From Bryobacteraceae bacterium (GTDB lineage Bacteria; Acidobacteriota; Terriglobia; Bryobacterales; Bryobacteraceae): 55,088 nt of DNA. The stretch is from the NCBI GenBank assembly GCA_026129905.1, contig JAHCHE010000044.1:1-55088 (forward strand), given 5' to 3'. Of this stretch, positions 17,047-24,646 are shown piece after piece. Position numbers and translations under genes: made by a program. Under the pieces are notes generated by a model that worked only from the letters and a program-made list of their open reading frames with translations, made no database searches and had not been told where the DNA came from. The stretch's first letter is position 1. Each line of letters starts with the position of its first letter.

Positions 17047-17883
17047 TCAGCGCGACGCCGGCAGCGTCACCGCCCCGCTCGCCGCCCACTCCGTCCCGCG
17101 CGTGAAGGCCGCGATGAAGCCCTCCTGGCTCATCGCCGTCAAGTCGTGCCCCAGGGTGATATGGACCACCCGTCCCTTCCCGAAAGGCACGGCCCAGACG
17201 ATCGGTTCGTCCTTGCCGGTACCCTTCGACTCCACGCTGCTGAAAGCGGTGGCCAGCACGTGCGCGTTCGGCGAAAGGTCCATCCGGTGATACAGCTCGT
17301 CGTTGGCCAGGAACGTCTCCGGCAGCCCGCGGCTGATCGGATGTTCCCGGTCCACCCATTTCACCGGAAACGCGTGCCGCAGCCCGTGTCCGATCTTCTC
17401 CACTTCCCACGTGGCGCCCATCATCTCGGCGTATGCCGGCCATCCCTTGTCGCCATCGGGCGGCCGCTTCCACCCGTTGTCGAACACCTGCCCGTAGAAC
17501 GTCCCGTAGCTCACGCCGTGGACCGCGATCATCCCTCTGCCCGAGCGGATGAACTCCTCCACCGCCCGCTCGGTCTCCACGCCCCAGCGCGGGCCGTTGT
17601 AGTGCAGCACCAGCGCGTGATAGTGCTCCAGGGTGCGGGCGGTAATGCCGCGCACCTCTTCTTCCACCTTCACGTCAAATCGCCCCGTCGCCTCCAGCTT
17701 GCTTCGCAAGTGCGGCGCCGTCTCGCGCCAGTTGTGATACGGAAGATCGGTGATTCCCGTCAGGATCAGCGCGTGAAGCTTGCCCCCCTCGGCGGCGGAC
17801 GCGGCCGCCGCGCTCGCCGCCATCAGCGCGGCCAGGCACAGGGCGCCCGCCGGGCGCTTACGTTTCGAGGCAGGCAAGGACAT
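17047..17883 (-). CDS. Exported ThuA-like protein
   Basis: A 278-residue protein with a signal peptide (about residues 1-31, ending ASAAEG). A ThuA-type class I glutamine-amidotransferase-like fold follows: LHALILTGITDLPYHNWRET, YHALVLHYNGPRWG, GRGMIAVHGVSYGTF, and the late VPFGKGRVVHITLGHD block. ThuA-like proteins are linked to sugar (trehalose) use and 3-keto-sugar metabolism in planctomycetes and acidobacteria, but the catalytic role is unsettled. Its ATG lies inside the end of the upstream GAF gene (26-nt overlap on the same strand), which suggests coupled translation. Acts outside the cytoplasm. Substrate unknown. Confidence 0.82.
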   Translation of the reverse strand: MSLPASKRKRPAGALCLAALMAASAAAASAAEGGKLHALILTGITDLPYHNWRETAPHLRSKLEATGRFDVKVEEEVRGITARTLEHYHALVLHYNGPRWGVETERAVEEFIRSGRGMIAVHGVSYGTFYGQVFDNGWKRPPDGDKGWPAYAEMMGATWEVEKIGHGLRHAFPVKWVDREHPISRGLPETFLANDELYHRMDLSPNAHVLATAFSSVESKGTGKDEPIVWAVPFGKGRVVHITLGHDLTAMSQEGFIAAFTRGTEWAASGAVTLPASR

Positions 17884-18442
17884 TCCCCGGGCGATTCCCG
17901 TCTCCGGCCGCCGCCGGCTCCATCATCGTCAACGCGAGCAGACAGCCCACCTGCTCCCCGACGGTGGTGAGCATCTCCATCTCACGGCCTGTGTACGCGT
18001 GCGCCTGGCGGTGCTGCACGTTGATGACGCCCACCACGCGGTTTCGCGCGATCACCGGCGCCGAAAGAAACGATTCGTAGTCGTCTTCCGGCAGATCCTG
18101 GAAGCGCTTGAAACGCGGGTCCCGGTACGCATCCCGCGAGATCGCCAGCAGCGTCCTCTCCCGCGCCACCCATCCCGTCAGCCCTTCGCTGACCTTCAGC
18201 CGCACGTTCCCCGCCGCCGGCGCGCCCGCCGAATTGGTCGCGCACAAAACCAGTTCGTCGCCGTCCAGCACGTACAGCAGGCACGAATCGCATTCCATGA
18301 ATTCCACTACCAGCGACACGATTCCCTGCAACACGCCCTGGAGACTCATCTCCTGCACCATAAAACGGCTGATCTTTTGGAAAAGGCGAAGCTGCTGTTC
18401 GGCTCGCTGAAGCTGTTGCTCCAGTTCTCTGACGCGCGACAC
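17858..18442 (-). CDS. GAF-domain sensor protein
   Basis: About 194 residues from GTG 18442. The N-terminus is a short coiled coil (SRVRELEQQLQRAEQQLRLF), then a GAF domain: MSLQGVLQGIVSLVVEFMEC, SCLLYVLDGDELVLCATN, GLTGWVARERTLLAI, SFLSAPVIARNRVVGVINVQ, and TGREMEMLTTVGEQVGCLLA. There is no output domain, so it probably signals by protein contact or controls a partner. It is cytoplasmic. The longer frame upstream to 18658 runs antisense into the DinB gene and lacks family similarity, so I start at the GTG before the coiled coil. It is upstream of and overlaps ThuA. Ligand unknown. Confidence 0.75.
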   Translation of the reverse strand: MSRVRELEQQLQRAEQQLRLFQKISRFMVQEMSLQGVLQGIVSLVVEFMECDSCLLYVLDGDELVLCATNSAGAPAAGNVRLKVSEGLTGWVARERTLLAISRDAYRDPRFKRFQDLPEDDYESFLSAPVIARNRVVGVINVQHRQAHAYTGREMEMLTTVGEQVGCLLALTMMEPAAAGDGNRPGNVLACLET

Positions 18443-18508
18443 TGCCGTTATTATCCCAGACTTTTCCCCTGTCCGAAACCGGCATTTCCCCGGGCCGGCG
18501 CGGGTAGA

Positions 18509-19024
18509 ATGGAGGCTATGGTTCGACTGGATAACTTCCTGACGACGTGGAAGACCATCCGCGCCGACGCCGCCCAGGCGGTCGAGGACATGCCCGCCGA
18601 GCGGCTGGACTACAAGCCCCAGGACGACATGATGAGCTTCCGCGAAATCGCCGAGCACATCCTCTATGCCGGACGCGGCTTAACCGGCTTGCTGCTCGAC
18701 GGCGAGGCGAACTTCCATACGCCCGAGTTCCGTGAGAAGCTGAAGCGCTATTACGAGCCGCTGCCGAAAGACGCCTCGCCGGCCCAAATCGCGGCGGGTC
18801 TGAGAGCAGGCGTCGACGATCAGTTCGAGCAACTGGGGGCCAGGGACGCCGATTTCCTGGCCGGCCTCATCACCCGCCTCGACGGGATGCAGGTTACGCG
18901 GATGGAAATGCTTCAGTTCGTCAAGGAGCACGAACTGACGCACCGCGCCCAGTTGTTCACCTATTTGCGCCTGAACGGCGTCGTGCCGCCCACCACCCGC
19001 CGCCGGCTGGCGCGGAAGAAGTGA
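18509..19024 (+). CDS. DinB-family protein
   Basis: A 171-residue cytoplasmic four-helix protein of the DinB/YfiT type. The three histidines that form the metal site in this family are seen in FREIAEHILYAG and in KEHELTHRAQLFTYLRLNG. The family includes bacillithiol/mycothiol-dependent transferases and many damage-induced proteins of unknown activity; nothing here tells which. An alternative start is ATG 18518; a GGAGG lies between the two ATGs, too close to the second and inside the first. Divergent from the GAF gene. The C-terminal RRRLARKK is strongly basic. Confidence 0.82.
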   Translation: MEAMVRLDNFLTTWKTIRADAAQAVEDMPAERLDYKPQDDMMSFREIAEHILYAGRGLTGLLLDGEANFHTPEFREKLKRYYEPLPKDASPAQIAAGLRAGVDDQFEQLGARDADFLAGLITRLDGMQVTRMEMLQFVKEHELTHRAQLFTYLRLNGVVPPTTRRRLARKK

Positions 19025-19053
19025 GCCCGTTCGCGCCTTCCGCGCGGAGACAG

Positions 19054-19081
19054 TTGCATTTCCCACCCCGTCTTGTATAAA
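19054..19081 (+). promoter_or_regulatory. Candidate promoter of the LysW-like gene cluster
   Basis: TTGCAT at 19054-19059 and TATAAA at 19076-19081 are separated by 16 nt, a reasonable sigma-70 match. They lie 33 nt before the ATG of the acidic zinc-ribbon gene, whose GGAGG is at 19101-19105. This would be the promoter of the first three overlapping genes. Confidence 0.45.
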
Positions 19082-19113
19082 AGGAATTGCGGAGCCTTTC
19101 GGAGGTCCATCTT

Positions 19114-19365
19114 ATGGTTGAATGCCCCTTATGCGATGCAGCTCTCGAAGTGGATGAAGACGAACTCGATGAAGGCGATAACCTCGCGTGCGACGAGTGC
19201 GGCGCGACCCTGCGGGTTCTGAGCCTCCACCCGCTTGAGATTGAGGAGGTCGAAGAAGACTTCGACGACGACGAGGACGACGACGACGAGGACGAGGAGG
19301 ACGAGGATTTCGAAGAAGAAGAGGAAGAGGACGACGATCCATGGAGGAGTTCCCGCCGTTACTGA
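19114..19365 (+). CDS. LysW-like zinc-ribbon protein with an extended acidic tail
   Basis: An 83-residue protein. The first 48 residues match the amino-group carrier LysW: zinc-ribbon cysteines 4, 7, 26 and 29 (MVECPLC, LACDECG), then ATLRVLSLHPLEIEEVEE. True LysW ends soon afterwards in EDWGE, whose terminal glutamate carries the biosynthetic intermediate. This protein lacks that end. It has about 30 nearly uninterrupted Asp/Glu residues and finishes DPWRSSRRY, so it cannot act as a standard lysine/arginine carrier. A GGAGG 8 nt upstream fixes the ATG. The next gene starts inside its 3' end (25-nt overlap). Function unknown; metal binding, protein contact or a carrier variant are possible. 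Confidence 0.75.
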   Translation: MVECPLCDAALEVDEDELDEGDNLACDECGATLRVLSLHPLEIEEVEEDFDDDEDDDDEDEEDEDFEEEEEEDDDPWRSSRRY

Positions 19366-19754
19366 AGCCCGCCCTGGCGTTCGCTCTGCTGTGCGCCCTG
19401 GCCGCCGGCGCCGCTCCGCCGGATCGCAAGAAGGGCGCGCCCCAGTCGTTCGCCGTTGTCGCCGGGTCCGTCTTTCATGAGTCCGGCCGGTCCCTCCCCG
19501 GAGCCCGGATCCTGGTCACGCCGAAGCCGCCGGCAACCGAGGAATCCAGGCAACCCAAAGGCTATAAGGCGGTTACCGACTCGCGGGGCGAGTTCGCCGT
19601 CCGGGTTCCGGCCGGATCGATGCGATACACTGTAAGTGTAGACGCCAAAGGCTTTCATCCGGAAGAAAAAGAGGCGGCCGTTTCGTGGGACGAGCGCGTC
19701 GACCTCTTCTTTCGCCTTAGGCCCATAGAAGGAGAGGCTGGAGAATCTCGATGA
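19341..19754 (+). CDS. Small secreted carboxypeptidase-regulatory-like protein
   Basis: A 137-residue protein with a signal peptide (residues 1-24, ALAAGAAPP) and one carboxypeptidase-regulatory-like sandwich: VAGSVFHESGRSLPGARILV, then TDSRGEFAVRVPAGSMRYTV and KGFHPEEKEA. It is translated from within the end of the LysW-like gene and overlaps the next regulatory-like gene by 4 nt (ATGA), so the three are likely coupled. Probably a periplasmic or surface structural or binding protein. No catalytic residues. Confidence 0.78.
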   Translation: MEEFPPLLKPALAFALLCALAAGAAPPDRKKGAPQSFAVVAGSVFHESGRSLPGARILVTPKPPATEESRQPKGYKAVTDSRGEFAVRVPAGSMRYTVSVDAKGFHPEEKEAAVSWDERVDLFFRLRPIEGEAGESR

Positions 19755-20164
19755 AAAAGCTATTCACCGTTTTGTCTGCGGCCGTCCTTGTCGCTGCCGT
19801 CGCGGCCGTGTACGCCCAGGATCCCGGCGCGCCCCGCGAGCCCGGCAAGCCTGGGGGTGCGCGCTACTTCGAAAAAAAGGAGAAGGAGCCGGAAACCGCC
19901 CGTTCCGTGGAAGGTAAGGTGCTCGCTTCCGACGAGAAAACGGTGGAGGGCGCCGTCGTCCAACTGAAGGACACCAAAACGCTCCGGATCCGCTCTTACA
20001 TCACCCTGGCCGACGGGAGCTATCATTTCCACGGTCTCAGTCCCGACACCGACTACGAGATCAAGGCAAGCAAGGACGACGCCGAAAGCCAGACCCGGCG
20101 CTTGACCGTCTACGACTCGCGGAAAAAAGCTACCATAGACTTGAGGCTCAGGCCTAAAGGATAA
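19751..20164 (+). CDS. Small secreted carboxypeptidase-regulatory-like protein
   Basis: A 137-residue paralogue in architecture of the preceding gene. It has a signal peptide (residues 1-22, AAVYAQD), a charged linker rich in Lys, Glu and Pro, then a single regulatory-like domain (SVEGKVLASDEKTVEGAVVQ, LADGSYHFHGLSPDTDYEIK). It ends in the sequence KKATIDLRLRPKG. It overlaps the previous gene by 4 nt and is followed by two hairpins that may end this transcript. Probably secreted with its neighbour; possibly a partner pair. Function unknown. Confidence 0.78.
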   Translation: MKKLFTVLSAAVLVAAVAAVYAQDPGAPREPGKPGGARYFEKKEKEPETARSVEGKVLASDEKTVEGAVVQLKDTKTLRIRSYITLADGSYHFHGLSPDTDYEIKASKDDAESQTRRLTVYDSRKKATIDLRLRPKG

Positions 20165-20217
20165 CCCGCTCGCTTCCGGGCGGGTTCGGCGCTCTAACGC
20201 GCGGCCGTCAGCCGCGC
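20163..20217 (+). terminator. Two successive GC-rich hairpins after the regulatory-like genes
   Basis: First hairpin: AACCCGC (20163-20169) with GCGGGTT (20180-20186), overlapping the stop codon. Second: GCGCGGC (20199-20205), loop CGTCA, GCCGCGC (20211-20217). No U-run follows, so intrinsic termination is uncertain; they may instead slow decay or attenuate read-through to the redoxin gene. Confidence 0.4.
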
Positions 20218-20244
20218 TATCCATTCTCAGAGGAGGGAATCACC

Positions 20245-20820
20245 ATGTTGAGAAGAAGCTTACCAGTACTGTTTGCGCTACCCCTGCTGGCCGGCGCCTT
20301 GTTCGCCGGCGGTCTCAAGGTTGGCGACGCCGCCCCCGAGTTCGACCTCAAGGCAGTCGACGGGTCGGCGGTCCGCTACTCGCAATTGTCCGGCGATGTC
20401 ACCGTCATCGCCTTCATCGCCACCGAGTGCCCCGTCTCGAACAATTACAACGACCGCATGAAGGCCCTCTACAACGACTATCACGCCAAAGGCGTCAAGT
20501 TCATCTTCATCAACTCCAACAACACCGAGCCAGCCGCCGCGGTGAAGGAGCACGCCGCCTCCCACGGCTTCGCCTTCCAGGTCTACAAGGATCCGGGCAA
20601 CGTTGTCGCCGACCAGCTCGGCGCCCAGGTCACCCCCGAGGTCTTCCTGGTCAAGAGCGGCAAGGTCGCCTACCACGGCCGCATCGACGACGCGCAGAAG
20701 GGCGAGATCAAGGACCATAGCCTGCGCAACGCGCTCGACGCCGTCCTCCACGGACACACCCCCGAAAGGGCGGAACTGAAGGCGTTCGGCTGCACCATCA
20801 AACGAGTCAAAGCTTCGTGA
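20245..20820 (+). CDS. Exported redoxin (AhpC/TSA-like thioredoxin-fold protein)
   Basis: A 191-residue protein with a signal peptide (residues 1-22). The thioredoxin fold begins LKVGDAAPEFDLKAVDGSAV. The reactive site is Cys62 in IATECPVSNNY, a one-cysteine arrangement in place of CxxC. A second cysteine lies near the C-terminus (FGCTIKR) and could act as resolving residue. Acidobacterial and planctomycete proteins of this type are annotated as redoxin or thiol-disulfide isomerase-like. A GAGGAGGG 7 nt upstream supports the start. It overlaps the following TlpA-like gene by 4 nt (GTGA), so both probably handle thiols in the periplasm. Confidence 0.85.
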   Translation: MLRRSLPVLFALPLLAGALFAGGLKVGDAAPEFDLKAVDGSAVRYSQLSGDVTVIAFIATECPVSNNYNDRMKALYNDYHAKGVKFIFINSNNTEPAAAVKEHAASHGFAFQVYKDPGNVVADQLGAQVTPEVFLVKSGKVAYHGRIDDAQKGEIKDHSLRNALDAVLHGHTPERAELKAFGCTIKRVKAS

Positions 20821-21293
20821 AGCCGCTGGCCATTCTGTTGCTGTTGGCGGGTTCGGCTTGGCCGGCCGGTCCCGCCCGCCTTCTGCCTTACGACGAGAAA
20901 GTCCACGCCGCCGTCCTCTCCGAGCATAAGGGGTCGGTAGTCCTGATCGACTTCTGGGCCACCTGGTGCGCCCCCTGCCTCGCGGAACTGCCGCAGCTTG
21001 TCGCTCTCGAGACAAAGCTTCGCGGCAAGGGCTTCCGCCTCGTCTCGGTCTCCGCCGACGACCCTTCCGACGAGGCCGCCGCCCTCCAGTTCCTTCAAAA
21101 ACACAACGCCCCGCCGCCCGCTTACCTCAAGCGCGTCGCCGATGACGACCGGTTCATCGGCTTCATCGACCCGAAGTGGAGCGGCGCCCTGCCCGCCCTC
21201 TTTCTCTACGGTCGCAACGGCCGGCTTGTCCGCAGCTTTGTCGGCGAGACGGAAATCTCCACTATCGAGAAGGCCATCCGCGCGCTGCTGTAG
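20817..21293 (+). CDS. Exported TlpA-like thioredoxin
   Basis: A 158-residue protein with a signal peptide (about residues 1-17) and a canonical TlpA/ResA-type domain. The active site is Cys51-x-x-Cys54 (FWATWCAPCLAELPQL), and the cis-proline region is GALPALFLYGRNG. These proteins reduce periplasmic disulfides, for instance in cytochrome c maturation. It starts at GTG 20817 inside the stop of the redoxin gene. Working with the one-cysteine redoxin as a reductant pair is inferred. Length and motifs are typical. Confidence 0.86.
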   Translation: MKPLAILLLLAGSAWPAGPARLLPYDEKVHAAVLSEHKGSVVLIDFWATWCAPCLAELPQLVALETKLRGKGFRLVSVSADDPSDEAAALQFLQKHNAPPPAYLKRVADDDRFIGFIDPKWSGALPALFLYGRNGRLVRSFVGETEISTIEKAIRALL

Positions 21294-21304
21294 CCTATCA
21301 GCAG

Positions 21305-22288
21305 ATGGGACCTTTACCGCAAGGCAGGTCGTTCAACGACCTCATCGCCGCCATGCGTGGCTTTCAGGAATCGCGCGCGCTCCTCACCGCCGTCGAACTC
21401 GATATCTTCGCCGCCATCGGCGAAGGCGCCACCGCCGAGGAAACGGCGGCCCGCATCGGCGCCGCTCCCCGCTCCACCGGAACGCTGCTGAACGCGCTGG
21501 TCGCACTCGGCGCCCTGGCCAAGCGCGGCGAGCGGTATTTCAACACCGAGGTCACCACGCGCCATCTCACCCCCGGCAAGCCGGAGTACGCGCGGCCGGC
21601 CCTCATGCACACGGTGAACCTGTGGAACACCTGGTCCAACCTCACCGAGTCCGTGCGCGCCGGAACCGCCCCAGGTCATCGCGAAGTCGGCGCTCGGGAC
21701 CCCCGGTGGATCGAGGCGTTCATCGCCGCCATGCACTACTACGGCCGGGAAAACGCTCCCGCCATGCTGCGGGCCGTCGGCGCCGAAGGAGCCTCCCGGT
21801 TGCTCGACATCGGCGGCGGCTCCGGCATCTACTCCATCGTCTTCGCCAACGCCAATCCCGACTTGCGGGCCGAAATCCTCGACCTGCCGGAGGTCCTCCC
21901 CATCGCCCAACGCCACATCCGGGAAGCGGGCCTCGACGGCCGCATAAGCGTCCGTCCCGGCGACCTCCGCCAGGACGAGTTCGGCGCCGGCTACCACCTG
22001 GTGCTCCTCTCCGCCATCTGCCACATGCTGAGTCCGGAGGAAAACCAAGATCTCCTCGTCCGGGCGCATCGCGCAATGCTGCCGGGCGGCAGGCTGGTGA
22101 TCCGCGAGTTCATTCTTCAGCCCGACCGGACCGGTCCCCGCCAAGCCGCCCTCTTCGCTCTGAACATGCTCGTCGGCACTGCCGCCGGCAGCGCCTATAG
22201 CGAGGACGAGTACGCCGCCTGGCTCGACAACGCCGGCTTCCGCGATCTCGCCCGTCCGGCCGACGATCTGCTGGTCGCCCGCAAGTGA
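21305..22288 (+). CDS. SAM-dependent methyltransferase (O-methyltransferase, winged-helix plus Rossmann type)
   Basis: A 327-residue cytoplasmic protein. Residues 1-110 form a dimerisation/winged-helix domain (SRALLTAVELDIFAAIGEGA, NALVALGALAKRGERYFNT). The SAM-binding motif I is LLDIGGGSGIYSIVFA, followed by LDLPEVLPIAQRHI, a HLVLLSAICHMLSPEENQDL block, and GGRLVIREFILQPD. This architecture is that of class I O-methyltransferases acting on small molecules (plant caffeate type, or bacteriochlorophyll C-20 type). The start at ATG 21305 is 11 nt after the thioredoxin gene. The methyl acceptor is unknown. Confidence 0.83.
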   Translation: MGPLPQGRSFNDLIAAMRGFQESRALLTAVELDIFAAIGEGATAEETAARIGAAPRSTGTLLNALVALGALAKRGERYFNTEVTTRHLTPGKPEYARPALMHTVNLWNTWSNLTESVRAGTAPGHREVGARDPRWIEAFIAAMHYYGRENAPAMLRAVGAEGASRLLDIGGGSGIYSIVFANANPDLRAEILDLPEVLPIAQRHIREAGLDGRISVRPGDLRQDEFGAGYHLVLLSAICHMLSPEENQDLLVRAHRAMLPGGRLVIREFILQPDRTGPRQAALFALNMLVGTAAGSAYSEDEYAAWLDNAGFRDLARPADDLLVARK

Positions 22289-22295
22289 GCGCCGC

Positions 22296-23345
22296 TCAGG
22301 CCAGACGCCGGAACCGGTGCTCCGGCGTCGGTCTCCCCGGCTGAAAGCTCTCCCGGTGCGCTACCGTCACGCGCGCCGCCAGTTCCCCCGTGGCCTGCGC
22401 GACAATTCGCTCCAGCGCCTCCGCGCGCGACTTCGCCCGCAGGTTGATCAGCAGATTGTGTTTGCGTGCGGGCGCGGCGAACAGGTCGCCCTCCGCCTCC
22501 GGCGCCGTCTCCCCGTTCCGGCACACGCTGGCCTTGATGTATCCGGTCCGCGTCTGGTCGATCACCTTCAGGTGCGCGATCGGTATCGCCGCCTCCGTCA
22601 GCAGACCGTCCAGCCGCTCCAGCAGAGGGCCCGTGAGAGCCGCGGGCCGCAGCGCCCGCTTCAGCTCCACCACGCCCCGCCAGTTCAGCCAGCCAAGGCT
22701 CGCCTCGGCCTCGGCGTACCGTTCGTAATCCACGTCCAGCAGACGCAGCCCCGCCGCCGCGTCTGGGTCCAACGCTTCACTCAGCCACGCCTCCACCCCT
22801 TGCCCTGTCCGCGCGCTGAGCCGCCGCGGAACCACGCCGGGCAGCTCCGGCAAAGTCTCCTCCCGGTCCGCTTTGGTGAACGCCACGATATCCGCCTCGG
22901 CGATCTGGTTTCGGAACAGGTACGCCAGGTGCGGGTCGGCGTCCGGCGCCAGCATGAGCCGCGCCCGTTCCGGGTCAACCAGAACCGTGAACGGCGCCAC
23001 GCGGAACCGGTCTCGGTAGTACTCCTTCAGCGGCTGGAGAATCGTCGCCGAAATGTCCATGCAACTGCCCACCGGCTCCGCGAAAATCACCTGCGGTTCG
23101 TGCGCCAGCAGCCGCTCCGCGCGCGCGATGAAATCCGAGAAACGGCAACAGAAACACGCGCCCGTCACCTCGTCCGCCTCGAACCCGGCATGTGACGCCA
23201 ACAGCGTGTCGACCAACTCAGCCCCCTGGTCGTTCAAAATCATCGCCGAACGCACGCCGCGCCCCCGCAACGCGTTCGCCGCCGCGATCAGCAGCGTGGT
23301 CTTGCCCGCGCCGAGAAATCCGCCCACCAGGATCAGTGTCGTCAT
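22296..23345 (-). CDS. CobW/COG0523-type G3E GTPase
   Basis: A 349-residue cytoplasmic P-loop GTPase. Walker A is GGFLGAGKTT (residues 8-17). The metal-binding CxCC of COG0523 metallochaperones is at residues 64-67 (TGACFCC). The GTP-specificity motif is seen as AFTKADREE. The C-terminal half is unusual: instead of a short CobW C-terminal domain it has about 170 residues (from LLDVDYERYAEAEASLGWLN) of uncertain type. Family members insert or traffic zinc, cobalt or iron. No metal-enzyme gene adjoins, so the client is unknown. Divergent from the MFS gene with 14 nt between the starts. Confidence 0.82.
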   Translation of the reverse strand: MTTLILVGGFLGAGKTTLLIAAANALRGRGVRSAMILNDQGAELVDTLLASHAGFEADEVTGACFCCRFSDFIARAERLLAHEPQVIFAEPVGSCMDISATILQPLKEYYRDRFRVAPFTVLVDPERARLMLAPDADPHLAYLFRNQIAEADIVAFTKADREETLPELPGVVPRRLSARTGQGVEAWLSEALDPDAAAGLRLLDVDYERYAEAEASLGWLNWRGVVELKRALRPAALTGPLLERLDGLLTEAAIPIAHLKVIDQTRTGYIKASVCRNGETAPEAEGDLFAAPARKHNLLINLRAKSRAEALERIVAQATGELAARVTVAHRESFQPGRPTPEHRFRRLA

Positions 23346-23359
23346 CGCCGCTCCCGGAC

Positions 23360-24646
23360 ATGATAACCTTCCTCGAATACATGGCCACGCTCCCGCCGGA
23401 AGTCCGGGTCCCCCGCATAGCCTGGATTGTGCTGGGTTTTCTCTGGATCGCCTACCTCATCAACTATGTCGACCGCCAGATGGTCTACTCCATCTTTCCC
23501 GCCTTACGGAGAGATCTCGGCTTCACCGACGCCCAACTAGGCCTCGCCGGGTCGATCTTCGTCTGGATCTATTCCCTGTGCATGCCCTTCACCGGTCGCC
23601 TCGCCGACCTGGCCCCGCGCGACCGGCTGATTGTCGCCAGTCTCGTCCTCTGGAGCTTTGCGACGCTTGGAACCGGCCTCAGCCATTCCGTCGGAGCATT
23701 CCTCTTCTGGCGCGGCGTCATGGGAGTCACCGAATCGCTCTACGTGCCGGCGGCTCTCGCGCTCATCGCCTCCCTCCATCCCGCCGCAACACGCTCCCGC
23801 GCCCTCTCCATCCACGCCACCGCGCAACTGGCGGGCATTGTGACCGGCGGCTGGTTCGGCGGATGGGCGGCCGATAACATCGGCTGGCGGCAGGGCATCT
23901 ACTCGCTCACCGCCGCCGGAATCGTGTACGCGGTGGTGCTTTTTCTCGTCTTGCGCCGGGTCCCCAAACGCGGCGGCGCAACCGGGCGCGCGGCGGGCAT
24001 CGCCTTCGGCATCTTCCGTCTGCGCTGCTATCTGGCGCTGTCCGCCGCCTTTTTCTGGTTTTCGGTGATGCTGTACCTGTTCTACGCGTGGCTGCCGACG
24101 TTCATCTACGAGCGGTTCGCGCTCTCGCTCACCTCCAGCGGCCTCACGGCCACGCTTTATCTCCAGGTGAGCACCGCCGTGGGCGTCCTCACCGGCGGCG
24201 TCCTCGCCGACAAGTTGGTTCCCCGCCGCGCCGCCGGCCGCTTCTACGTCGCCGGCGCGGGACTGCTGCTGAGCGCCCCGTTCGCCTATCTCACGCTGGC
24301 CGCGCCGTCGGTAGCGCAGCTCAAACTCGCCTCCGCCGCCTTCGGCCTCCTCTCCGGCCTCATGATCGCCAACGTCTTCGCGTCCGCCTATGACGTCCTG
24401 CCGGAGCGCAGCTACGGCTTCGGCGCCGGCGTTCTCAACATGATCGGTGGTCTCTCCGGCGGCGCGGGCATCCTGCTCGCGGGACTGCTGAAGGGCACGC
24501 TCGGCATCACTGGATTGATGGGCTGGGCGGCGCTGGCCTCGTCGGCGGCGGCCGCCGTTCTGCTGCTCACGGCCCGCTTTCACTTCGAGTCCGATCGCCA
24601 AATCCGCGACCGGCAGCAGAGGGATAGCGCCGCTTATGCCGGATGA
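23360..24646 (+). CDS. MFS transporter
   Basis: A 428-residue inner-membrane protein with about 12 hydrophobic segments. Typical MFS marks are the first helix with LINYVDRQMVYSIFPALRRD, GRLADLAPRDRL in the loop between helices 2 and 3, and RGVMGVTESLYVPAALALIA. It resembles the anion/organic-acid:H+ symporter branch (sugar acids, spinster-like), but the substrate cannot be read. ATG 23360 is used; ATG 23381 is an alternative. Its end overlaps the convergent patatin gene by 13 nt. Confidence 0.85.
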   Translation: MITFLEYMATLPPEVRVPRIAWIVLGFLWIAYLINYVDRQMVYSIFPALRRDLGFTDAQLGLAGSIFVWIYSLCMPFTGRLADLAPRDRLIVASLVLWSFATLGTGLSHSVGAFLFWRGVMGVTESLYVPAALALIASLHPAATRSRALSIHATAQLAGIVTGGWFGGWAADNIGWRQGIYSLTAAGIVYAVVLFLVLRRVPKRGGATGRAAGIAFGIFRLRCYLALSAAFFWFSVMLYLFYAWLPTFIYERFALSLTSSGLTATLYLQVSTAVGVLTGGVLADKLVPRRAAGRFYVAGAGLLLSAPFAYLTLAAPSVAQLKLASAAFGLLSGLMIANVFASAYDVLPERSYGFGAGVLNMIGGLSGGAGILLAGLLKGTLGITGLMGWAALASSAAAAVLLLTARFHFESDRQIRDRQQRDSAAYAG

